From: Marinobacter psychrophilus | Lineage (GTDB): Bacteria > Pseudomonadota > Gammaproteobacteria > Pseudomonadales > Oleiphilaceae | NCBI RefSeq assembly: GCF_001043175.1 | Contig: NZ_CP011494.1 | Span: 2,542,001-2,606,000 of the forward strand | DNA: 64,000 nucleotides | Direction of reading: 5' to 3' | Shown here: positions 50,692 to 60,083 of the stretch, piece by piece | How the letters are laid out: each line of letters starts with the position of its first letter | Numbering within the stretch: position 1 is the stretch's first letter | Translations under genes and position numbers: made by a program | Notes under the pieces: generated by a model | Told to the model about the DNA's origin: nothing | The model's database searches: none | What the model saw: only the letters and a program-made list of their open reading frames with translations

Positions 50692-50982
50692 ATGAGGGAA
50701 TATTCAGAAAAGCGTGACTTTCATCGAATGCAGGTGAACACGGATATTGAGATTATAGACAGTAACGGGAATACCTTTGCCGGCGTGTGCCGTGACCTGA
50801 GCGCTTCGGGAATGCAGATTCTGGTCGCTCAGCGAATGGCTGTAGGCTCTGAGCTGCGCACAACCCTTCATCCCACAAGCGACAAGTTTCCGCCACTGGA
50901 AACCCTGTGCGAGGTTCTGCGCTGCGAACCCGAAGGTGATGGTTTTTTGTTAGGTGTGAACATTGCCGAAGTGACTGACTAG
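50692..50982 (+). CDS. PilZ-domain protein (likely c-di-GMP binding)
   Basis: This 96-residue single PilZ domain has both binding motifs intact: R8-x3-R12 (RDFHR) and D35-x-S37-x-x-G40 (DLSASG). It should bind c-di-GMP and act on an unknown partner. The ATG at 50692 lies 5 bp after the SH3 gene stop, so it is likely coupled. An open frame from 50677 overlaps that gene without support. Confidence 0.88.
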   Translation: MREYSEKRDFHRMQVNTDIEIIDSNGNTFAGVCRDLSASGMQILVAQRMAVGSELRTTLHPTSDKFPPLETLCEVLRCEPEGDGFLLGVNIAEVTD

Positions 50983-51002
50983 CGAGATAAGGAACCAAGA
51001 TA

Positions 51003-51026
51003 GGGGACAAATTTGAAATCTGTCCC
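51003..51026. repeat. Dispersed palindrome copy 6
   Basis: GGGGACAAATTT, G, then AAATCTGTCCC. It lies between the PilZ and rraA 3' ends, 20 bp past the PilZ stop. Confidence 0.85.
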
Positions 51027-51059
51027 TGATTCGTGTATCCCCAATTCGTAGTTTGCCAA

Positions 51060-51584
51060 TCAGAACAGCGCTTTTTCCGACACTATAATGCCGTTGTTAT
51101 CGGCGTACAAAAAATGCCCCGGGTGGAAGGTAACACCACCGAAAGTCACGGCAATGTTCAAATCGCCAACGTCACGCTTTTCAGTTTTGCGCGGGTGGGT
51201 GCCCAAAGCTTGCACGCCAAGAGGGGTTTTAGCGATTACATCGGCATCACGGATACAGCCATAAATAATCAGCCCGGCCCAACCGTTACTGGCCGCTTTT
51301 TCCGCCAGCATATCCCCCAGCAGCGCGTTACGCTTTGACCCACCACCGTCGACGACCATCACCCGGCCAAGGCCCGGTAAGCCTACCTGCTGCTTCACCA
51401 CTGAGTTATCTTCAAAACACTTCACGGTAACAATCTCGCCGCCAAAGTTGTCGATGGCGCCAAAATTACGAAACCCCGGTTCAACCACCTGTACTTCAGG
51501 AAATTCGTCGCACAGATCGGGGGTTATAACGGCTATAACCGTTGCAGTGGCCACGAGGCCAACATCAGACACATTCTCAGACAC
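51060..51584 (-). CDS. rraA: RraA-family protein (regulator of RNase E / HMG aldolase fold)
   Basis: This 174-residue protein has [63 protein letters not shown] and DNNGIIVSE, all typical of RraA. E. coli RraA binds and inhibits RNase E. Members keeping the Arg-Asp pair (CIRD, present here) can act as class II pyruvate aldolases, so the true role is open. I choose GTG at 51584, preceded by AAGGAG; the frame is open to 51701 but the extra 39 residues are Arg-rich and unlike the family. Confidence 0.88.
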   Translation of the reverse strand: MSENVSDVGLVATATVIAVITPDLCDEFPEVQVVEPGFRNFGAIDNFGGEIVTVKCFEDNSVVKQQVGLPGLGRVMVVDGGGSKRNALLGDMLAEKAASNGWAGLIIYGCIRDADVIAKTPLGVQALGTHPRKTEKRDVGDLNIAVTFGGVTFHPGHFLYADNNGIIVSEKALF

Positions 51585-51697
51585 GATTTGTTCACTCCTT
51601 TTATCAGTGTGGGGCCGCTCTAACGTATCGTGATAGAACCAAACACGCCGCCTGCATCGATTGCGGGTGCAATGAATGCGGTGTAGGCGGCGCCTGC

Positions 51698-54073
51698 TCA
51701 TAAGTCTGGTTTCTGATCTGCTAGAAAGAACCAGGTATCCAGCACCGAATCCGGGTTCAAAGACACGCTATCGATGCCCTGTTCCATCAGCCACTTGGCC
51801 AAGTCCGGATGGTCAGACGGGCCCTGTCCACAAATGCCAATGTACTTACCGGCTTTCCGGCAAGCCTGAATGGCGCTCGACAGGAGCACTTTTACCGCGT
51901 CGTTACGCTCGTCAAAGAGGTGGGCAATAATGCCGGAATCCCGGTCCAGGCCCAAAGTAAGCTGGGTAAGATCGTTAGAACCAATAGAAAAGCCGTCGAA
52001 GTGCTCGAGGAACTGATCCGCCAGCAGAGCGTTACTGGGCAGCTCGCACATCATGATTACCCGCAGGCCATTCTCGCCCCGCTTCAGACCGTTCTCCGCC
52101 AACAAGTCCATAACCTGGGCCGCTTCGCCTACGGTGCGTACAAACGGAATCATCACCTCTACGTTGGTGAAGCCCATGTCGTTACGCACCCGCTTCATGG
52201 CACGGCATTCCAGCTCGAAACAGTCGCGGAATGTTTCAGAGATGTAGCGCGATGCACCGCGGAACCCCAACATCGGGTTTTCTTCATCCGGCTCGTAAAG
52301 CGCGCCGCCAATCAGGTTGGCGTACTCGTTAGACTTAAAGTCTGACATGCGCACAATCACTTTCTTGGGTGCGAACGCCCCTGCCAGGGTCGAAATACCC
52401 TCCACCAGCTTGTCAACGTAAAAATCCACCGGCGAGGCGTAACCGGAAATACGTTTGTCGACCGTCTGCTGAATATCCCGCGGCAGAGTGTCGTAGTTCA
52501 ACAGCGCTTTAGGGTGAACACCAATCATCCGGTTAATGATAAATTCCAGACGGGCCAGGCCAACGCCTTCGTTTGGCAGCGCCTGGAAATCGAAGGCGCG
52601 ATCCGGGTTGCCCACGTTCATCATAATCTTGAACGGAATATTGGGCATGGATTCTATGGTGTTTTCGCGCAGCTCAAAGTCCAGCGCACCCTCATAAATA
52701 AAACCGGTGTCGCCTTCAGCGCAGGAAACCGTCACTTCCTGGCCATTTTTCAGTAAGTCGGTGGCATCGCCACAGCCAACCACTGCAGGAATACCCAGTT
52801 CACGGGCAATAATGGCCGCGTGGCAGGTACGGCCGCCACGGTCGGTAACGATGGCGGAAGCGCGCTTCATCACCGGTTCCCAATCTGGGTCGGTCATGTC
52901 GGTAACCAACACATCGCCGTCTTGCACCTTGTCCATTTCATTGATGCTGGTAATGATTTTCACCGGGCCGGCACCAATCTTGTGGCCAATGCTGCGACCT
53001 TCCACCAGCACCTTGCCGGTCTCTTTCAGCAAGTAGCGCTCCATCACGTTGGCAGAAGCACGGCTTTTTACGGTTTCAGGGCGCGCTTGAACAATGTAAA
53101 TACGGCCATCGTCGCCGTCTTTGGCCCATTCGATGTCCATCGGACGCTGGTAGTGGTTTTCAATAATCATCGCCTGCTTGGCCAGCTCTTCCACTTCCGC
53201 ATCGGTAATGCAGAAGCGGCCACGTTCGGCGGCATCTACCTTCACGGTTTCCACAAACTCACCTTCAGTCGGGTTTGTGTGATAAATCATTTTGATGGCT
53301 TTGCTGCCCAGGTTGCGGCGCAACACCGCAGGGCGGCCAGCGGTCAGCGTGGACTTGTGCACGTAGAATTCGTCAGGGTTCACTGCGCCCTGCACTACGG
53401 TTTCGCCCAGCCCATAAGAGCCGGTGATAAACACCACACCGCGGAAACCCGATTCGGTGTCCAGAGTAAACATAACGCCGCTGGAGGCGGTCTCACTGCG
53501 CACCATTTTCTGGATGCCTGCCGACAGGGCGACCAGTTTGTGGTCGAAGCCATGGTGAACACGGTAGGAAATCGCGCGGTCGTTAAACAAAGAGGCAAAG
53601 ACTTCTTTCACCGACGTGCGAATATTGTCCAGACCCACCACGTTCAGGAAGGTTTCCTGCTGACCCGCAAAAGAGGCGTCTGGCAGGTCTTCCGCGGTGG
53701 CGGAGGAGCGCACCGCCACCGCCATTTTAGAGTTGCCGTTCTGCAGTTGGGCATAGGCTTCAGCCAGTGCATTATCCAGCACTGCGGGGAAAGGCGTATC
53801 AATCACCCATTGGCGGATCTTCGCGCCAACGCGGGCCAGTTCGTTAACGTCGTTAACGTCCAGCGCGTCCAGGGTTTCATCAATTTTGTCTTTCAGACCA
53901 TTGGTCGCCAGAAACTCACGGTAGGCATGAGAGGTAGTCGCGAACCCACCCGGCACAGTCACGCCAGCATTAGCGAGATTACTGATCATTTCACCGAGGG
54001 AAGCGTTCTTTCCGCCTACCCGGTCCACATCAGACATTCCCAGGTGTTCAAACCAAATGATGTAATCGTGCAA
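51698..54073 (-). CDS. ppsA: Phosphoenolpyruvate synthase
   Basis: This 791-residue enzyme makes PEP from pyruvate and ATP for gluconeogenesis. It has an N-terminal ATP-grasp domain ([19 protein letters not shown] at about residue 12), the phospho-His in [21 protein letters not shown], and a PEP-binding barrel with active-site Cys near [13 protein letters not shown]. The start is TTG at 54073: AAGGGAG lies 7 nt upstream and the protein then has normal length. The 50 codons open further upstream come from the 14-bp repeats. It is divergent from ppsR, which controls its activity. Confidence 0.95.
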   Translation of the reverse strand: MHDYIIWFEHLGMSDVDRVGGKNASLGEMISNLANAGVTVPGGFATTSHAYREFLATNGLKDKIDETLDALDVNDVNELARVGAKIRQWVIDTPFPAVLDNALAEAYAQLQNGNSKMAVAVRSSATAEDLPDASFAGQQETFLNVVGLDNIRTSVKEVFASLFNDRAISYRVHHGFDHKLVALSAGIQKMVRSETASSGVMFTLDTESGFRGVVFITGSYGLGETVVQGAVNPDEFYVHKSTLTAGRPAVLRRNLGSKAIKMIYHTNPTEGEFVETVKVDAAERGRFCITDAEVEELAKQAMIIENHYQRPMDIEWAKDGDDGRIYIVQARPETVKSRASANVMERYLLKETGKVLVEGRSIGHKIGAGPVKIITSINEMDKVQDGDVLVTDMTDPDWEPVMKRASAIVTDRGGRTCHAAIIARELGIPAVVGCGDATDLLKNGQEVTVSCAEGDTGFIYEGALDFELRENTIESMPNIPFKIMMNVGNPDRAFDFQALPNEGVGLARLEFIINRMIGVHPKALLNYDTLPRDIQQTVDKRISGYASPVDFYVDKLVEGISTLAGAFAPKKVIVRMSDFKSNEYANLIGGALYEPDEENPMLGFRGASRYISETFRDCFELECRAMKRVRNDMGFTNVEVMIPFVRTVGEAAQVMDLLAENGLKRGENGLRVIMMCELPSNALLADQFLEHFDGFSIGSNDLTQLTLGLDRDSGIIAHLFDERNDAVKVLLSSAIQACRKAGKYIGICGQGPSDHPDLAKWLMEQGIDSVSLNPDSVLDTWFFLADQKPDL

Positions 54074-54102
54074 AATGCATCTCCCTTGAGTCGGTTTTGC
54101 GG

Positions 54103-54173
54103 AGTGTCGAATTTGGGGTGTCGAATTTGGAGCGTACAATGTGGTGCGTTTAATTTGGAGTGTATAATACTGG
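54103..54173. repeat. 14-bp degenerate tandem repeats between ppsA and ppsR
   Basis: Five units in phase: AGTGTCGAATTTGG, GGTGTCGAATTTGG, AGCGTACAATGTGG, TGCGTTTAATTTGG, AGTGTATAATACTGG. Each holds a -10-like T-n-n-AAT; the last is a perfect TATAAT (54163-54168) facing ppsR. They fill most of the divergent control region. Confidence 0.85.
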
Positions 54174-54207
54174 AAATCGTGGCAATTACCTAGGGAACCG
54201 CTCCAAC

Positions 54208-55023
54208 ATGAAACGCACCGCATTCTTTCTGTCAGACGGAACAGGCCTGACTGCCGAAGGGCTAGGACACGCGCTGCTGGCTCAGTTCGAGAAAATCGAC
54301 TTTGAACGCATCACCGTTCCTTATATTGATGACGAAAACAAAGCCCACGAAATTGTGGAGCGCATCAATCTTGCCGCTGAAAACGACGATGCCCGCCCAC
54401 TGGTATTCGACACCATAGTAAAAAGCGATATCCGCAGAATTGTATCTACCGCAAACGGCTTTATGGTGGATATATTCGGAACGTTTTTAAACCCGCTGGA
54501 ACAGGAACTGCAGTCTGCATCGTCCTACACCGTGGGCAAATCACACTCCATTGTGAACGGCGACAATTACGAACGCCGTATAAACGCAGTGAACTTTGCA
54601 CTGGATAACGACGATGGCGCGCGCATTCGCCATTACGACGAAGCCGACTTGATTCTGGTGGGCGCATCCCGCAGCGGTAAAACACCCACGTGTTTGTATC
54701 TGGCCCTGCAATACGGCGTGAAAGCGGCCAATTACCCGATTACCGAAGAAGACCTGACAGACCAACAGCTACCAAAAGCACTGCGACCCCACAAACAGAA
54801 AGTGTTCGGCCTGACCATCGATCCAGAACGGCTAGCCACCATTCGCAACGAACGCAAGCCAAACTCCCGCTACGCGTCCATCAGCCAATGCATGCATGAA
54901 ATTGAGGAAATAGAGCTAATCTACCGCCGCGAGCGCGTGCCGTATCTGAACACCACGGCTTACTCGGTGGAAGAAATATCGACCCGCATTATGGTATCGA
55001 CCGGGCTCAAACGAAATCGCTGA
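54208..55023 (+). CDS. ppsR: PEP synthase regulatory protein (bifunctional kinase/pyrophosphorylase)
   Basis: This 271-residue DUF299 protein switches PpsA off and on by ADP-dependent phosphorylation and Pi-dependent dephosphorylation of a Thr. P-loop [15 protein letters not shown] is near residue 150, and [15 protein letters not shown] is at the N terminus. The start at 54208 has AGGGAA upstream; the open frame to 54160 is repeat-derived. Divergence from ppsA is the usual arrangement. Confidence 0.95.
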   Translation: MKRTAFFLSDGTGLTAEGLGHALLAQFEKIDFERITVPYIDDENKAHEIVERINLAAENDDARPLVFDTIVKSDIRRIVSTANGFMVDIFGTFLNPLEQELQSASSYTVGKSHSIVNGDNYERRINAVNFALDNDDGARIRHYDEADLILVGASRSGKTPTCLYLALQYGVKAANYPITEEDLTDQQLPKALRPHKQKVFGLTIDPERLATIRNERKPNSRYASISQCMHEIEEIELIYRRERVPYLNTTAYSVEEISTRIMVSTGLKRNR

Positions 55024-55053
55024 GCCCGGACTACTTGTTTGCCAAAGCCCGCC

Positions 55054-57978
55054 TTACAGCTCCTGAACAGCCAGCCCTAACTGTTCTACCAGCGCGCGAT
55101 TGTCGGCGCTAGTGACCACCGCAGTGCTGGCTTTTTCTGGCGCCAACCAAGCTGCAGCCACCCGTTTCAGGTCGTCAATTGTGGTCGCAAGAACGCGCTC
55201 GCGGAAACGCCCACGCTGCTCGGCGCTGCGGCCAAACAACGCACTGTGAAACGCATGGCGCGCTGCGCCGGCCGGCGAGTGGGGTTTGTCCAGCTGGCCG
55301 ATCACGCCCAGAATAGACTCTTCCAAATCCTGATAGCTGTGATCGGTTTCAACCAACCACTCCAGAGCCTTGTCAAAGTCCGCCAGGGTATCGGCCAGGC
55401 GCGGGTCGCGGTAAGAGAAAAACTTGAACGTACCGTTCACGCTGTCCTGCGCTGCACCGCCGCCGTAAGCACCGCCTTTTTCGCGAATGGCACGGTGTAA
55501 ATAACCGTTACGCAAGAATCCGCCCAGCACCGTCAACGCGGCCGCATCCGGGTGATCAATCGCCACCGTGGGATAGGCCTTGGCGCAGAAGTTCACCTGG
55601 GTTGACGTCAGCCAGGCTTCATTGGTGATGTAATTCACCGGCTCCATGCGCCACGGGGTGTCTGGCGCAGACTCCGCGTTTTGCCACAGGCTTTTCACGT
55701 CGTCCAACATCGTCTGCAGTTGCTCGTCTTCACCAATCAACAGGAACTGGCGGCTTTGCTTACCCACCTTCTGATGCAAATCCGCCAGCTTTTGGCAAAA
55801 CGCCTTCAGTTCGGACGGCTCTTTCAGAGATTTATCCAATGATTTGGTGCGGCGAATGGCTTCCAGCCCGCCCAGACGGAAACTCAACCAAGCGCCCGAG
55901 CTCATGCCCTGGGCCGCAGCGCTCATGGCCAAAGCATGACCACTGCCAGTAACGGCTTGCTCACGACGGGCGCGAATCTGGGCAATAATTTCCGCAATAC
56001 GGCCGGTTTCATCAAAACGGGCGTTGCTGTAAACGTCTTTCAGCAAACGCGCCAATGCGTCACTGTTGCGCGCCAGAGCCTTGCCGCTGAACACCAGATA
56101 GCCAGACATATCCTGCACATCGTCAATCTTGCCCTTGCTGACAAAGCTGGCCGAAATGCCACCGGTCTCTGCGGAGATGCGGTCCTGCATCTGCAGGTAA
56201 TCCAGCTCACCACAGCCCACTTCTGAAATCAGCGTGGTGTAATAAGGCATCAGCGCCAGCTCTTCTTCATTCAACGACGGCAGTGGCAATACCACCTGTT
56301 GATAAACCAATCCGTTGGTACCGCGGGCATAGACCGTGGCCGACAGGTCGCCATCAAAACGACCTTCTGGCTCCGGCATCTGCAGGGGCACATCGGTCAA
56401 ATCCACTTTTGGCAGAATGGAATCGTCGTCTTTGCGGGTTTGGCGGCTTTCAAGGGCTTGGGCGCGCTCAACGATCTGTGCTGTTTCTTCGTCGCTCAGC
56501 TTGGCCTTACGCTGCGCCAGGGCCGCACGAATAGACTCGGTACGCAGGCCTTCCAGCTTGTCGTCCGGGCGCAGGGTCAAGGTTACCCTATGCGGGTTGT
56601 CCAGCAACTTGCGACGAATCAGGTTCGGCACAAACTGTGGGTCCTGAATTTTCTCCCGCAGACGAGCCAGAACCGGCTCCAGATCAAGCAGATCCACCGG
56701 GTCACCGCCGTGCACCATTGGCGAAATGGCGGACATAATCAGCTGCAGACCGTAGGGGAAACCGTCACCGGAAATTTCGCGCTGGTGCAATTCCAACTGG
56801 TGCAAAATCGCTTCCAATCGTTCACTGCTAACGCCGTCTTCAACAACCTTCTTCAAGGTATCTTCAATCAGCTGCTCAAGCGCATGTTGCTGCTCGGGCT
56901 CGCTGCCTTCTATACCGCACACGAACGTCATTTCACGGTTGGAGTCTTCCAGCCCGCACAAAGGCGAAGGCGCCTGGCCCAGATCGGTGGTTTCCAAAGC
57001 GCGCATTAGCGGTGACGCGCTGTTATCCAGTAACACCGAAGACAACAACTGGCCTTCCAAGTTTTCTTCCAAGTCAAAACTGTGGCCTAACAGCCAGCCC
57101 ATCACAATGTGGGTCTTAGCCTCTGTTGGTTCGCCCTCGTTCACCGCATAAGCCTGCTCAACCCGCAGCGGCGCGAACATGCGTTTTTCATCGTAAACCG
57201 GCAGTTTTACATCCAGCTTGTCAAAACGCTTGAGCACCAGCTCTTCGAAACGCTCCTGATGCTCAACGGCCGGAATATTGCCGTAGGTCGCAAAAATCGC
57301 GTTGCTGGGGTGGTAATGGTGTTTGTAGAACGCTAACAGGTCGTCATAGGACAAATCGGTAATGTGATCCGGCTCGCCACCGCTGTTGTAATGGTAGGTC
57401 GTGGTGGGAAACAGATGACTGGACAGATTCTGCCATAGTTGAGACGTGGCCGAACTCATAGCGCCCTTCATCTCGTTGTAAACCACACCGCGATAGACCA
57501 GATCGCTGGTTGGATCCTCCGGCTTGTCGAACTCCAAGCGGTGGCCTTCCTGGGCAAAATCCAGTTTATCCAGCTTGGAAAAAAACACCGAGTCCAGATA
57601 CACGTCCAGCAGGTTGTCAAAATCCTTGCGGTTCATGCTGGCAAACGGGTATGCGGTCCAGTCGCTGCTGGTGAAGGCGTTCATAAAGGTATTCAGCGAT
57701 CGGCGAATCATCATAAAGAACGGATCGCGGACCGGATAACGCTCGCTGCCGCACAGTGCGGTATGCTCGAGGATGTGAGCCACGCCGGATGAGTCCATCG
57801 GGAACGTACGCAAAGCCACAAAGAACACGTTTTCGTCGTTATCTGCAGCCATGTGCAGGTGGCGCGCGCCCGTCTTGATATGGCGATACTCTTCAACATC
57901 CAGATTCAGGGTGCCGATGTGGTGGGAACGGATTTTTTCAAACGCCGGGTGCATTGCGTTATCAGATGTTGCAGCCAT
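55054..57978 (-). CDS. PreP-like M16C metallopeptidase
   Basis: This 974-residue protein of the M16C (presequence protease, falcilysin) type has the inverted zinc motif H68-I-L-E71-H72 (HILEHTALCGSERY) and a distal Glu expected near residue 150. M16C-associated helical domains fill the middle, and a degenerate second half includes REKGGAYGGGA. Such proteases form a closed chamber that degrades peptides up to about 60 residues. There is no signal peptide, so it is probably cytoplasmic. Its leader contains 12-bp tandem repeats. Confidence 0.9.
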   Translation of the reverse strand: MAATSDNAMHPAFEKIRSHHIGTLNLDVEEYRHIKTGARHLHMAADNDENVFFVALRTFPMDSSGVAHILEHTALCGSERYPVRDPFFMMIRRSLNTFMNAFTSSDWTAYPFASMNRKDFDNLLDVYLDSVFFSKLDKLDFAQEGHRLEFDKPEDPTSDLVYRGVVYNEMKGAMSSATSQLWQNLSSHLFPTTTYHYNSGGEPDHITDLSYDDLLAFYKHHYHPSNAIFATYGNIPAVEHQERFEELVLKRFDKLDVKLPVYDEKRMFAPLRVEQAYAVNEGEPTEAKTHIVMGWLLGHSFDLEENLEGQLLSSVLLDNSASPLMRALETTDLGQAPSPLCGLEDSNREMTFVCGIEGSEPEQQHALEQLIEDTLKKVVEDGVSSERLEAILHQLELHQREISGDGFPYGLQLIMSAISPMVHGGDPVDLLDLEPVLARLREKIQDPQFVPNLIRRKLLDNPHRVTLTLRPDDKLEGLRTESIRAALAQRKAKLSDEETAQIVERAQALESRQTRKDDDSILPKVDLTDVPLQMPEPEGRFDGDLSATVYARGTNGLVYQQVVLPLPSLNEEELALMPYYTTLISEVGCGELDYLQMQDRISAETGGISASFVSKGKIDDVQDMSGYLVFSGKALARNSDALARLLKDVYSNARFDETGRIAEIIAQIRARREQAVTGSGHALAMSAAAQGMSSGAWLSFRLGGLEAIRRTKSLDKSLKEPSELKAFCQKLADLHQKVGKQSRQFLLIGEDEQLQTMLDDVKSLWQNAESAPDTPWRMEPVNYITNEAWLTSTQVNFCAKAYPTVAIDHPDAAALTVLGGFLRNGYLHRAIREKGGAYGGGAAQDSVNGTFKFFSYRDPRLADTLADFDKALEWLVETDHSYQDLEESILGVIGQLDKPHSPAGAARHAFHSALFGRSAEQRGRFRERVLATTIDDLKRVAAAWLAPEKASTAVVTSADNRALVEQLGLAVQEL

Positions 57979-57986
57979 TCAAACTG

Positions 57987-58034
57987 TCCTGTTGTTGACT
58001 CTTTAGTTGACTCGAGAGACGAATCGAGAGATGA
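57987..58034 (-). repeat. 12-bp tandem repeats in the leader of the M16C gene
   Basis: Minus-strand units TCATCTCTCGAT, TCGTCTCTCGAG, TCAACTAAAGAG, TCAACAACAGGA (four in phase). They end 9 bp before the gene's start codon. The first two resemble the miaE units AGTACTATCGAG. Confidence 0.75.
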
Positions 58035-58193
58035 ACCAATTATGGGTTGCGCGGTAAAATCGTTACACGCTGACGCTGTTCCAAGGTGGTACGTTATCAA
58101 CAGATACGATGTAAGAAGCGCAAAGGTACAGCGTAACACGGGTTATCCGTTATCATGCAGCACACCCGGTGCAACAAGGTTATTGCTATCACT

Positions 58194-58813
58194 ATGAGCC
58201 CAATAGAAAATACCCTCGGCAACCCCGCAGACTCACAAACACCAAAACCGTCCCTGGCATTAAGCACCAGCCAGGCGCCTGGCGACCCGGTTCCGGCCCG
58301 TGAAGTCGCCGCTTACTGGGATGAACGCAGGCGCTACCTGAAAAGCATCCGCAAAACACCGGCTGTGCGCCATCACTACTGGCGAGCCATGGCGCTTTAT
58401 CTGTTGCGGCGGGTATTGTGGTCATTCGGTTTTTTCCGGTGTTTTTCGCCTTCTGGATTCCGCTGGTGCTGGCCCAATTTAATCCGGTTGTACTGGCTAA
58501 TGATATGATTACGCTACTGCAGGACTTCACCGGCAGCAATCCGGAACTTCAAGCCAACACCCTCAGTACCTTGGTGATTGCCTGGGCGTCTATTGGCTGC
58601 TTCTTTTTGATCTTTGATTTTGTACTGTCGCCGTTCCAATCGCCTTATGAATACGAAGCCGACGTTTACATGCGCGCCTGGGAGCACCAATACAGCACAA
58701 CCGACGCGGCACTCAGCACGTCGCCAAACACATCACCAAACACACTTTCCAATAGCACGGCATCGAATAGCCTATTATCTAAAACACCCTCCAACACTGC
58801 GGAAGCTCCATGA
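58194..58813 (+). pseudogene. Two-segment membrane protein gene broken by a frameshift
   Basis: Two overlapping reading frames look like one gene. Frame one starts at 58194 (MSPIENTLGN) and gives a soluble N terminus with AAYWDERRRYLKSIRK and YLLRRVL, then degenerates into a Cys/Trp-rich tail ending at 58508. Frame two is open from 58418 to 58813 and gives RFFPVFFAFWIPLVLAQF and STLVIAWASIGCFFLIFDF, two clear membrane segments. A one-base indel near 58410-58420 would join them into about 205 residues. The second frame ends in a 12-bp repeat tract and overlaps the next gene's start by 4 bp. I do not recognise the family; a sequencing error is possible. Confidence 0.6.
58715..58762 (+). repeat. 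12-bp repeats at the 3' end of the frameshifted gene
   Basis: Codon blocks AGCACGTCGCCA, AACACATCACCA, AACACACTTTCC, AATAGCACGGCA encode STSP, NTSP, NTLS, NSTA. They have the same four-codon period as at miaE and the M16C leader. Confidence 0.7.
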
Positions 58814-59661
58814 ATCACCTGTTTGTAGACAACCTCACCGTCATCGACTTCGCCTACCTGGACGCAACCCGCGGCTTAGTGGGTGAAAGCTGGATTGCCG
58901 ATATTGTTCTGGGCGGCGAGCTGGACGAACAGGGCATGGTGTTCGATTTTTCACACGTTAAACGGGTGATCAAGCAGGTGATCGACGCCCAGGTAGACCA
59001 CCGCCTGGTCGTACCAAAAGGCCACCCGGGATTGCTGCGGAATGACCAAACACCCCAGCACTTTGTATGGCCGCTTACCAACGGTGAACAGATCGCCCAC
59101 ACTGGCCCGGATGAAGCCGTGCTCTGGCTGGCAGGCGATACCGTCACCAAAGCGGCTGTTGCCACGCTGCTGGAACACGAATTGAAAGCCGTACTGCCAA
59201 AAAACGTGATCTCCGTAGACGTACACCTGCGCGAAGAAGTTCTTGAAGGGCCTTACTACCATTACGTGCACGGCCTGAAAAAGCACCTGGGCAACTGCCA
59301 GCGCATCGCCCACGGCCATCGCTCGCCCATTTGCATCCATCGCAACGAACAGCGAGACACAGCTCTGGAAGCGCTCTGGGCCAAACTCTGGAAAGACACC
59401 TACGTGGGCACCGAAGAAGACGTCAGCCGCCGCTTTGTAGACGACCATGGCACCGAATACATCCACTTCGAATACGAAGCCAACCAGGGCGAGTTCGCCT
59501 TAACCCTACCCGCCAGCCGCGTATACATGATGGACACAGACACCACGGTGGAACTGATCGCCGGGCACATCGCCGATCAGCTGAAGCAGGAGTTTCCTGA
59601 AGATTCGATTCGGGTGAAGGCCTATGAGGGTGTTGGGAAAGGGGGCATGGCGTCGCGATGA
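58810..59661 (+). CDS. Two-domain 6-pyruvoyl-tetrahydropterin synthase/QueD-like protein
   Basis: This 283-residue protein is built of two PTPS-like (T-fold) domains. The first (1-120) keeps the GMVFDF (D46-F47) and D63-H64 elements, but its HGH zinc motif is replaced by VGESW (24-28). The second (about 145-275) has C163 and H168-G-H170 (NCQRIAHGHRS). QueD/PTPS enzymes act on dihydroneopterin triphosphate in queuosine or pterin synthesis; whether this one is active is unknown. The ATG overlaps the previous stop (ATGA), implying coupling. No other queuosine gene is nearby. Confidence 0.75.
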   Translation: MNHLFVDNLTVIDFAYLDATRGLVGESWIADIVLGGELDEQGMVFDFSHVKRVIKQVIDAQVDHRLVVPKGHPGLLRNDQTPQHFVWPLTNGEQIAHTGPDEAVLWLAGDTVTKAAVATLLEHELKAVLPKNVISVDVHLREEVLEGPYYHYVHGLKKHLGNCQRIAHGHRSPICIHRNEQRDTALEALWAKLWKDTYVGTEEDVSRRFVDDHGTEYIHFEYEANQGEFALTLPASRVYMMDTDTTVELIAGHIADQLKQEFPEDSIRVKAYEGVGKGGMASR

Positions 59662-59669
59662 GCCAGTCA

Positions 59670-59692
59670 GGGACGGATTTGAAATCCGTCCC
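59670..59692. repeat. Dispersed palindrome copy 7
   Basis: GGGACGGATTT, G, and its exact complement (23 bp). A compensated A-to-G/T-to-C pair keeps the stem perfect. It lies 8 bp past the PTPS-like stop. Confidence 0.88.
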
Positions 59693-59713
59693 TTTGACCA
59701 TATATTACAGGCA

Positions 59714-59741
59714 CAAAAAAACCACCGAAGGTGGTTTTTTT
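59714..59741. terminator. Bidirectional terminator, PTPS-like gene / tRNA-Glu
   Basis: AAAAAAACCACC, GAAG loop, GGTGGTTTTTTT. On the minus strand the loop is UUCG. Confidence 0.9.
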
Positions 59742-59777
59742 GATGGCTTGCCGGTGGACTAAACCTGCAAGCCGTAT

Positions 59778-59853
59778 TGGCGTCCCCTAGGGGGTTCGAA
59801 CCCCTGTTGCCGCCGTGAAAGGGCGGAGTCCTAGGCCGCTAGACGAAGGGGAC
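59778..59853 (-). tRNA. tRNA-Glu(TTC)
   Basis: 76 nt; starts GTCCCCTTCGTCTAG, anticodon loop CTTTCAC giving TTC, CCA encoded. Second in the Ala-Glu operon. Confidence 0.97.
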
Positions 59854-59864
59854 TAGAAAAAAAT

Positions 59865-59940
59865 TGGTGGAGCCAGACGGGATCGAACCGTCGACCTCAA
59901 CACTGCCAGTGTTGCGCTCTCCCAGCTGAGCTATGGCCCC
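59865..59940 (-). tRNA. tRNA-Ala(GGC)
   Basis: 76 nt; starts GGGGCCATAGCTCAG, anticodon loop CTGGCAG giving GGC, CCA encoded. Confidence 0.97.
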
Positions 59941-59952
59941 CAACGGATGCGT

Positions 59953-59981
59953 ATATTAAGGATCGACCCCTGAACCGTCAA
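59953..59981 (-). promoter_or_regulatory. Promoter of the Ala-Glu tRNA operon
   Basis: On the minus strand TTGACG (59981-59976), a 17-bp spacer and TAATAT (59958-59953). Both hexamers and the spacing are identical to the other tRNA promoter in the window. Confidence 0.88.
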
Positions 59982-60083
59982 CCCTTTTCTGTCACTTTTT
60001 TCAGGTCTGTCAAAATCCACCGGCATCCCTGCCGCTCGCGTTTAATAATTAACCAGATAGCGCTTACCGATTGAACAGATTGA

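Noticed and set aside
51585..51701. Longer RraA start at 51701
   Set aside because: The extra 39 residues are Arg-rich and unlike the family, and AAGGAG precedes GTG at 51584.
54103..54173. CRISPR-like or phage attachment array between ppsA and ppsR
   Set aside because: Contiguous 14-bp degenerate units with no spacers and no cas or integrase genes nearby.
52820..54193. 457-codon open frame on the plus strand opposite ppsA
   Set aside because: It mirrors a highly biased real gene, is His/Phe-rich with no recognisable domain or ribosome site, and ends in the 14-bp repeats.
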